Source: Candidatus Geothermincola primus
Lineage (GTDB): Bacteria; Actinomycetota; Geothermincolia; Geothermincolales; Geothermincolaceae
DNA length: 35,269 nt
Assembly (NCBI GenBank): GCA_015711725.1
Contig: JACVIX010000019.1
Span: forward strand, 1 to 35,269
Direction: 5' to 3'
In this document: in pieces, positions 30,884 to 35,269 of the stretch
Layout of the letters: each line of letters opens with the position of its first letter
Position numbering within the stretch: the first letter of the stretch is position 1
The notes under the pieces: model-generated
Database searches by the model: none
Told to the model about the DNA's origin: nothing
Seen by the model: only the letters and a program-made list of their open reading frames with translations
Position numbers and translations under genes: made by a program

Positions 30884-32020
30884 TTATCCCAGCAGGTGCC
30901 GGGCGATGACCACTCTCTGCACCTGGTTAGTGCCCTCATAAATCTGGGTGATCTTGGCGTCCCGCATCATGCGTTCCAAGGGATATTCAATCATATAGCC
31001 GTATCCCCCCAGAACTTGCACCGCGTCCACGGTCACCTTCATAGCAACGTCGGAGGCGAAACACTTGGCCATGGCGGATACGGCTGAGGCTTCTCTTCCT
31101 GCCCGCTCCACCAATGCGGCGGAGTAGTAAACCAGCTGGCGCGCCGCCTCCACCTGCATGGCCATATCCGCGATCATGAACTGGATACCCTGCAGCCTGG
31201 CTATAGGCCCCCCGAACTGCACCCTTTCCTTAGCGTAAGCGATGGCGTGGTCAAGCGCTCCGGTGGCGATTCCCACAGCTTGGGCACCGATGGAGGGGCG
31301 AGTGCGGTCCAGGGTCATCATGGCGATCTTGAACCCTTCGCCCTCTTTGCCCAGCAGGTTCTCGGCGGGCACCTCCATATCGGTGAAGATCAGCTCAGTG
31401 GTTTGGGAACCGCGGATACCCATTTTGTGCTCAATCTTGCCCACCTCAAATCCGGGGAAATCCTTCTCCACGATAAAGGCGGAGATGCCTTTCACTCCCG
31501 CGCTTTCGTCGGTCTTTGCGAAGATGGAATAGGTGTCCGCGATGCCGCCGTTGGTGATGAAGCATTTCTGCCCGTTGATGATATACTTGTCTCCCTTCTT
31601 CACCGCACGGGTGGACATGGCGGCTGCATCGGAGCCCGCGCCCGGCTCGGTGAGACCGAAAGCCGCTTGTTTTTCACCCCTCGCCAGCGGGGGGATATAT
31701 TTCTTCAGCTGCTCGTCGTTGGCCGCCAACATGATAGGCTGGGAGCCCAGCTTGCAAACCGCCAGGATCAGGCTGGTATTGGTGCAAACCCTAGCCAGCT
31801 CCTCGATGGCGATACAGATGGTGAGCAGGTCTCCCCCGGCTCCATCCAACTCCTCCGGAAAACAGAGAGCCAGAAGGTCATTGTCCCTCAACAGCTCAAA
31901 CATATCCCAAGGATATTCCCCGGAGGCGTCTATCTCCGCCGCCCTTGGCTCCACCTTCTCCTTGGCCAACTGTCTCACGGTCTGTTGGAGCATCTTCTGT
32001 TCTTCAGTGAGTTCGTACAT
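30884..32020 (-). CDS. Acyl-CoA dehydrogenase
   Basis: This 378-residue flavoenzyme oxidises acyl-CoA to trans-2-enoyl-CoA and passes electrons to an electron-transferring flavoprotein. It has the usual N-terminal helical domain (MYELTEEQKMLQQTVRQLAKEKVEPRAAEID) and the FAD/substrate loop FGLTEPGAGSDAAAMSTRA. KCFITNGGIAD, RVQFGGPIARLQGIQFMIADM and QVLGGYGYMIEYPLERMMRDAKI follow, then IYEGTNQVQRVVIARHLL with the catalytic Glu in YEGT. These are hallmarks of the short/medium-chain group (bcd/acadS-like). The track starts 14 codons earlier; ATG 32020 with AAGGAGG is the correct start. It is the last gene of the operon, 121 bp after thiolase. Confidence 0.95.
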   Translation of the reverse strand: MYELTEEQKMLQQTVRQLAKEKVEPRAAEIDASGEYPWDMFELLRDNDLLALCFPEELDGAGGDLLTICIAIEELARVCTNTSLILAVCKLGSQPIMLAANDEQLKKYIPPLARGEKQAAFGLTEPGAGSDAAAMSTRAVKKGDKYIINGQKCFITNGGIADTYSIFAKTDESAGVKGISAFIVEKDFPGFEVGKIEHKMGIRGSQTTELIFTDMEVPAENLLGKEGEGFKIAMMTLDRTRPSIGAQAVGIATGALDHAIAYAKERVQFGGPIARLQGIQFMIADMAMQVEAARQLVYYSAALVERAGREASAVSAMAKCFASDVAMKVTVDAVQVLGGYGYMIEYPLERMMRDAKITQIYEGTNQVQRVVIARHLLG

Positions 32021-32141
32021 TCTTCCCCCTCCTTTTCGATCGGCCACAGCCGCCGAACACATCCTTTCCTCCGCTGAGGCAACTTATCATCCAATACAAA
32101 CGGAATAACCCTGGCGCGTAGTTTTAAAGAAATTTATCGAG

Positions 32142-33332
32142 TTATTCCACCTTTATGATCATAGAGTCTCCCTGTCCGCCTCCACCGCAGATTCCCGCTC
32201 CGCCATACCCCCCGCCACGGCGGCGGAGCTCATAGGCCAAGGTGGTGACTATGCGGGCTCCGCTCACCCCGATGGGATGACCGAAGGCGATGGCGCCGCC
32301 GTTCACGTTGATATTTTCGGCCTTCTCTGGATCAAGTCCCAGCGCAGCGGCGGAATGCCAGCACACGCTGGCGAAAGCCTCGTTTATCTCTATCAGTTTT
32401 AGGTCCTGAAGCTTTAAGCCAGCTTTATCCAGAGCGTTTTTCAGCGATTCGGCGGGAACGTTGTGCAAATTGGTAAACTCATCGGCTATCCAACCATAAG
32501 AAACGATGGAGCAGAGAGGTTCAAGTCCCAGCTCTCTCGCCCTCTCCCCGCTCATTACCACCGCGGCACAGGCGCCATCGTTAATCTGAGAGGCATTCCC
32601 CGCTGTGATAGCTCCTTCCTTATCGAAGGCGGGGCGCAGCGCCGCCAGCTTCTCCACAGTGGTATCCGGGCGAACTCCCTCGTCTTTCAGGAACATAATC
32701 GGCTCGCCCTTCTTCTGCGGAACTTCCACCCCCACAATCTCCCCCTCCAGCAGGCCTTTCTCCTGAGCGGCGGCTGCCCGCTGGTGGCTGCGCGCCGCCC
32801 ACAGATCCATCATCTCCCGGGTAATTCCCAGCTTTTTCGCCCACTCGTCGCTTCCCTTGCCCATATGTTTATTCTCGAAGGCGTCCCAAAGTCCATCTTT
32901 TATCATGGAATCCACCAGCTCACCATCGCCCATGCGGTAACCGAACCTTCCCTTAGGGATGAGATAAGGGGCATTGGTCATGGATTCCATGCCTCCCGCA
33001 ACGATTATATCCGCCTGTCCCAGCTTTATCATCATGTCCGCCATCTCCAAGGCGCTCATGCTAGAGATACATACCTTATTGACGTTGATGCACCATACCT
33101 CCTTGGGTATGCCTGCCTTGGTAGCCGCTTGGCGGGCGGTTATCTGTCCCTGACCGGCCATGAGCACCTGTCCCATGATCACGCAGTCCACCATCTCCGG
33201 AGCGATCCCCGCCCTTTTAAGAGCCTCGGCGATGGCTATGCCGCCCAAGTCTTGCGCGGAGAAATCAATCAGAGCTCCTCCCATCCTCCCGAAAGGGGTA
33301 CGAGCTGAGCTGACGATGACGGTATCCTTCAT
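32142..33332 (-). CDS. Acetyl-CoA acetyltransferase (thiolase)
   Basis: This 396-residue thiolase joins or cleaves acyl-CoA and acetyl-CoA. It shows the family start VIVSSARTPFGRMGGAL and the nucleophile Cys88 in NKVCISSM. It also has VAGGMESMTNAPYLIP, GNASQINDGA, EINEAFA, NVNGGAIAFGHPIGVSGARI with the catalytic His, and a C-terminal ICGGGGQGDSM with the second Cys. The usual glycine after the nucleophile (C-x-S-G) is replaced by Ser. Length and motifs match acetyl-CoA acetyltransferases of the PhaA/AtoB group, which could serve fatty-acid breakdown or supply acetoacetyl-CoA. The ribosome site AAGGAGGAAGGGG is strong. It lies 21 bp after the first acyl-CoA dehydrogenase. Confidence 0.95.
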   Translation of the reverse strand: MKDTVIVSSARTPFGRMGGALIDFSAQDLGGIAIAEALKRAGIAPEMVDCVIMGQVLMAGQGQITARQAATKAGIPKEVWCINVNKVCISSMSALEMADMMIKLGQADIIVAGGMESMTNAPYLIPKGRFGYRMGDGELVDSMIKDGLWDAFENKHMGKGSDEWAKKLGITREMMDLWAARSHQRAAAAQEKGLLEGEIVGVEVPQKKGEPIMFLKDEGVRPDTTVEKLAALRPAFDKEGAITAGNASQINDGACAAVVMSGERARELGLEPLCSIVSYGWIADEFTNLHNVPAESLKNALDKAGLKLQDLKLIEINEAFASVCWHSAAALGLDPEKAENINVNGGAIAFGHPIGVSGARIVTTLAYELRRRGGGYGGAGICGGGGQGDSMIIKVE

Positions 33333-33353
33333 ATCCCCTTCCTCCTTCCTTGT

Positions 33354-34502
33354 CTACAAACCTAGTTCGCGTGAGATCACCAGGCGCTGCACCTCCGAGG
33401 TGCCCTCGCCGATCTCCAATATCTTGGCGTCGCGGAAGAACCGGGAAACGGCGTACTCTTCCATATAACCGTAACCACCAAAGATCTGCACCGCCTGAAC
33501 CGCCGCCTGCATGCACATCTCCGAGGCGAATAGTTTAGCCATGGACGCCTCTTTGGTATGGGGTTTGCCCGCATCCCGCAAAGCCGCCGCTTTATAGGTG
33601 AAGGTACGGGCCAACTCGATATTGGTGGCCATATCCGCTAGCTTGAACTGGATGGCCTGGAATTTGCCGATGGGCTGACCGAACTGAACCCTTTCCTTGG
33701 CGTATCTAATCGACTCTTCCAGACAACCTTGAGCGGTCCCCACCGCCAAGGCGGCTATGGCGATACGTCCTCCATCTAGGCATTTCAAGAACTGGCGGAA
33801 TCCCTCACCTCGCTTGCCAATCAGATTTCCCTCGGGCACCCTGCACTCGTCGAAGTGGAGCTCCCGGGTGTCGGAAGCGTGCCATCCCATCTTCTTATAC
33901 TTGGGAGCGATGTTATAGCCAGGAGTGCCTTTGGGCACATAGATATTGGAGATCTCCTTCTTTCCATCCTCGCGGGTGCCGGTAACCACGGTGATGGTCA
34001 CTCCGGCGCTTATATCCGTTCCCGCGTTAGTGATGAAACATTTGGTTCCATTGATCACCCACTGTCCTTTCTCCAGACGGGCGTTGGTCTTCGTATTTCC
34101 AGCGTCCGATCCCGCCTCCGGCTCGGTGAGGCCGAAGGCGCCCAAAGCCTTGCCCTGTGCCAGCGGGACCAGCCATTCGCGTTTCTGTTCCTCGGTCCCG
34201 AAATGATAGATGGGTGCCGATCCCAGGCAGGTATGAGCCTCCAAGGTGATGGCGCAAGAACCATCCACGCGTGCTATCTCCTCCACCGCTATGGCGAAGG
34301 CCAGCTCATCTCCCCCAGAACCTCCGTACTCTTCCGGCCAGGGTATGCCCATCAATCCCATGTCAGCCATCTTCTCGATGATATCGTAGGGAAATTCCCC
34401 GGATTCCCACATCTCCTCCACTTTTGGCCTGATTTCCTGCTCGGCGAAGTCGCGCACGGAGTTTCTAAAGAGGGTCTTCTCTTCATCCAGTTCGAATAAC
34501 AA
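33354..34502 (-). CDS. Acyl-CoA dehydrogenase
   Basis: This 382-residue acyl-CoA dehydrogenase is a paralogue of the one at 30884. Landmarks are FELDEEKTLFRNSVRDFAEQEIRP, GIPWPEEYGGSGGDELAFAIAVEEIAR and GAFGLTEPEAGSDAGNTKT. They continue with TKCFITNAGTDISAGVTI, RVQFGQPIGKFQAIQFKLADMATNIELAR, IFGGYGYMEEYAVSRFFRDAKI and IGEGTSEVQRLVISREL. The catalytic Glu is in GEGT. The start is TTG 34502: an in-frame stop lies three codons upstream, GGCAGGTG provides the ribosome site, and no in-frame ATG is nearby. It is the first gene of the three-gene operon, behind a TATAAT promoter. Confidence 0.94.
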   Translation of the reverse strand: MLFELDEEKTLFRNSVRDFAEQEIRPKVEEMWESGEFPYDIIEKMADMGLMGIPWPEEYGGSGGDELAFAIAVEEIARVDGSCAITLEAHTCLGSAPIYHFGTEEQKREWLVPLAQGKALGAFGLTEPEAGSDAGNTKTNARLEKGQWVINGTKCFITNAGTDISAGVTITVVTGTREDGKKEISNIYVPKGTPGYNIAPKYKKMGWHASDTRELHFDECRVPEGNLIGKRGEGFRQFLKCLDGGRIAIAALAVGTAQGCLEESIRYAKERVQFGQPIGKFQAIQFKLADMATNIELARTFTYKAAALRDAGKPHTKEASMAKLFASEMCMQAAVQAVQIFGGYGYMEEYAVSRFFRDAKILEIGEGTSEVQRLVISRELGL

Positions 34503-34535
34503 GCTGCATCACCTGCCTTTTATCCTGCTGCAAAA

Positions 34536-34555
34536 AATCCTTCGACGAAAGGATT
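34536..34555 (-). promoter_or_regulatory. Hairpin with T-run at the operon start, attenuator or upstream terminator
   Basis: On the minus strand AATCCTT-tcgtcg-AAGGATT is followed by TTTT. The stem begins within the -10 box and ends in the first transcribed bases. It could be a second terminator for the upstream DUF35 transcript, or it could influence early elongation. Confidence 0.5.
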
Positions 34556-34581
34556 ATATATTAATTAGATTCCAGCTTCAA
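34553..34581 (-). promoter_or_regulatory. Promoter of the acyl-CoA dehydrogenase/thiolase operon
   Basis: On the minus strand TTGAAG (34576-34581), a 17-bp spacer and a perfect TATAAT (34553-34558) lie about 50 bp before the TTG start of the first gene. Confidence 0.7.
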
Positions 34582-34774
34582 TTAGAGTTGATGCCGACCA
34601 ATTTTTCCCAACTCGCCGTCGAAACATAAAAACTTCCGCCACCAAAACCATTGAGAGAATATAATTGTCTCGATCCATACACCAGAGAAATCATGGCAAA
34701 ATCCAAGTTCTAAAATCTTATCGAATTTGGCCACTATAAATACGTATGGGACCTACTGAAAGAGGGATGGGAAA

Positions 34775-34807
34775 GCGAAGGAGAGGATAGGTCATCCTCT
34801 CCTTCGC
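34775..34807 (-). terminator. Long hairpin terminator after the DUF35 gene
   Basis: A perfect 14-bp inverted repeat, GCGAAGGAGAGGAT/ATCCTCTCCTTCGC, with a 5-base loop lies directly after the DUF35 gene stop. The T-run on the minus strand is only three bases, so termination may be partial. Confidence 0.7.
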
Positions 34808-34813
34808 ATCAAT

Positions 34814-35269
34814 TTACGCGGGTTCAAACCACATTAAAAGCATTGGATGGTCCACGGGTTCGGTGGCGTAAGCGACTTTCACCGGCATTCCCACCTTGAT
34901 CTTATCCAGCTCTCCATAGTTTTTCATCTGATGGGTAAAGAGGGTATCCGCTCCATCCAGCTTAACCATGGAGAGGATATAGGGTGTCTCCACTTTCATG
35001 AAGGCGGGCACGAAGTAGGATACCGAAAAACTCTCCAGGGTGCCGGTGCCCGGCAGCTCCTTCCACTTGGTGATGCTACGGCAATCAGCGCAAAGTGGTC
35101 GGGGAATCGCCCATACCTTCCCACAGTTCTGGCACTCCGTGGCGAAGAATTTATGGTTAGCGAGCTCGATAAAGAACCGGGAATATTTGCCCAAGATATG
35201 CTTATAAGTAAAGTTCATCTTCCACTCGATCCGCATGATCTGGCGAAAATCTTTCCAGGGATCGCCCTC
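34814..35269 (-). CDS. DUF35 Zn-ribbon/OB-fold protein, 5' part cut by window edge
   Basis: This is a DUF35-type protein: a rubredoxin-like zinc ribbon (ECQNCGKVWAIPRPLCADC) followed by an OB fold (ELPGTGTLESFSVSYFVPAF... PYILSMVKLDGADTLFTH... VGMPVKVAYA). DUF35 proteins pair with thiolase-like or hydratase partners and help handle acyl-CoA. The ORF is open to the window end: codons before the ATG at 35236 read EGDPWKDFRQI without a stop, and no ribosome site is seen there, so the true start is probably outside. A thiolase-like partner gene would be expected just beyond the edge. It is separated from the dehydrogenase operon by a hairpin and a new promoter. Confidence 0.88.
   Translation of the reverse strand, partial: EGDPWKDFRQIMRIEWKMNFTYKHILGKYSRFFIELANHKFFATECQNCGKVWAIPRPLCADCRSITKWKELPGTGTLESFSVSYFVPAFMKVETPYILSMVKLDGADTLFTHQMKNYGELDKIKVGMPVKVAYATEPVDHPMLLMWFEPA

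Larger units (their letters stand above)
34503..34774. other. Intergenic region between DUF35 gene and acyl-CoA dehydrogenase operon
   Basis: Besides the promoter, start hairpin and terminator listed separately, this spacer (about 310 bp including the terminator) contains no other recognised element. Confidence 0.5.

Noticed and set aside
31247-32077. 276-residue plus-strand ORF
   Set aside because: Antisense shadow of the acyl-CoA dehydrogenase; His/Gly/Leu-rich with no domain.
32463-33308. 281-residue plus-strand ORF
   Set aside because: Antisense shadow of the thiolase gene.

Overview
This is a bacterial chromosomal window. Coding DNA is clearly richer in GC than the long, AT-rich, repeat-strewn spacers. 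Starts are mostly ATG with AGGAGG-type ribosome sites, and several promoters match the sigma-70 consensus. The gene set (class III PHA synthase, acyl-CoA dehydrogenases, thiolase, DUF35 protein, several alpha/beta hydrolases, SDR enzymes, TrmB regulator, UvdE endonuclease) suggests an aerobic or facultative lipid-using bacterium. A deep-branching actinobacterium or a deltaproteobacterium-like lineage are my guesses; no rRNA or universal marker gene is present to settle it. I found no tRNA, rRNA, CRISPR array, intact transposase or phage module.

Layout. 1-2.5 kb: two minus-strand alpha/beta hydrolases, separated by a four-copy 43-bp repeat resembling an insertion-sequence end and by a duplicated copy of one hydrolase's last codons. 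2.8-7.9 kb: a plus-strand cassette of TrmB regulator, EamA transporter, enolase-superfamily enzyme and YtcJ-type amidohydrolase, which looks like an uptake/catabolism or salvage locus of unknown substrate. 8.2-9.3 kb: a frameshifted radical-SAM gene related to spore photoproduct lyase, with a helix-hairpin-helix tail. 9.9-13 kb: dodecin-like protein, small HTH protein, an unrecognised membrane protein behind a perfect consensus promoter with a palindromic operator, and a small zinc metallopeptidase. 13.4-18.5 kb: two SDR oxidoreductases flanking UvdE, then two small hypotheticals.

19-21.6 kb: a minus-strand PHA operon in the order phasin-like gene, phaE, phaC; PhaC carries an extra basic tail. 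22.2-25.7 kb: zinc-ribbon membrane protein, a structured repeat region, a methyltransferase and a pilin-like lipoprotein. 26.1-30.2 kb: acyl-CoA ligase, DUF2889 protein and an unrecognised protein made of two repeated zinc-ribbon halves. 30.9-35.3 kb: a beta-oxidation-type operon (acyl-CoA dehydrogenase, thiolase, acyl-CoA dehydrogenase) with its promoter and terminator, then a DUF35 Zn-ribbon/OB-fold gene cut by the window edge.

Taken together, the acyl-CoA ligase, dehydrogenases and thiolase could activate and shorten acyl chains, and the PHA synthase could store hydroxyacyl units. The enoyl-CoA hydratase and 3-hydroxyacyl-CoA steps and phaA/phaB are not in the window. The least explained items are the two-half zinc-ribbon protein, the dodecin lacking the flavin-binding residues, the tailed PhaC, and a shared TTACA-N3-TGTAA palindrome found only in spacers.
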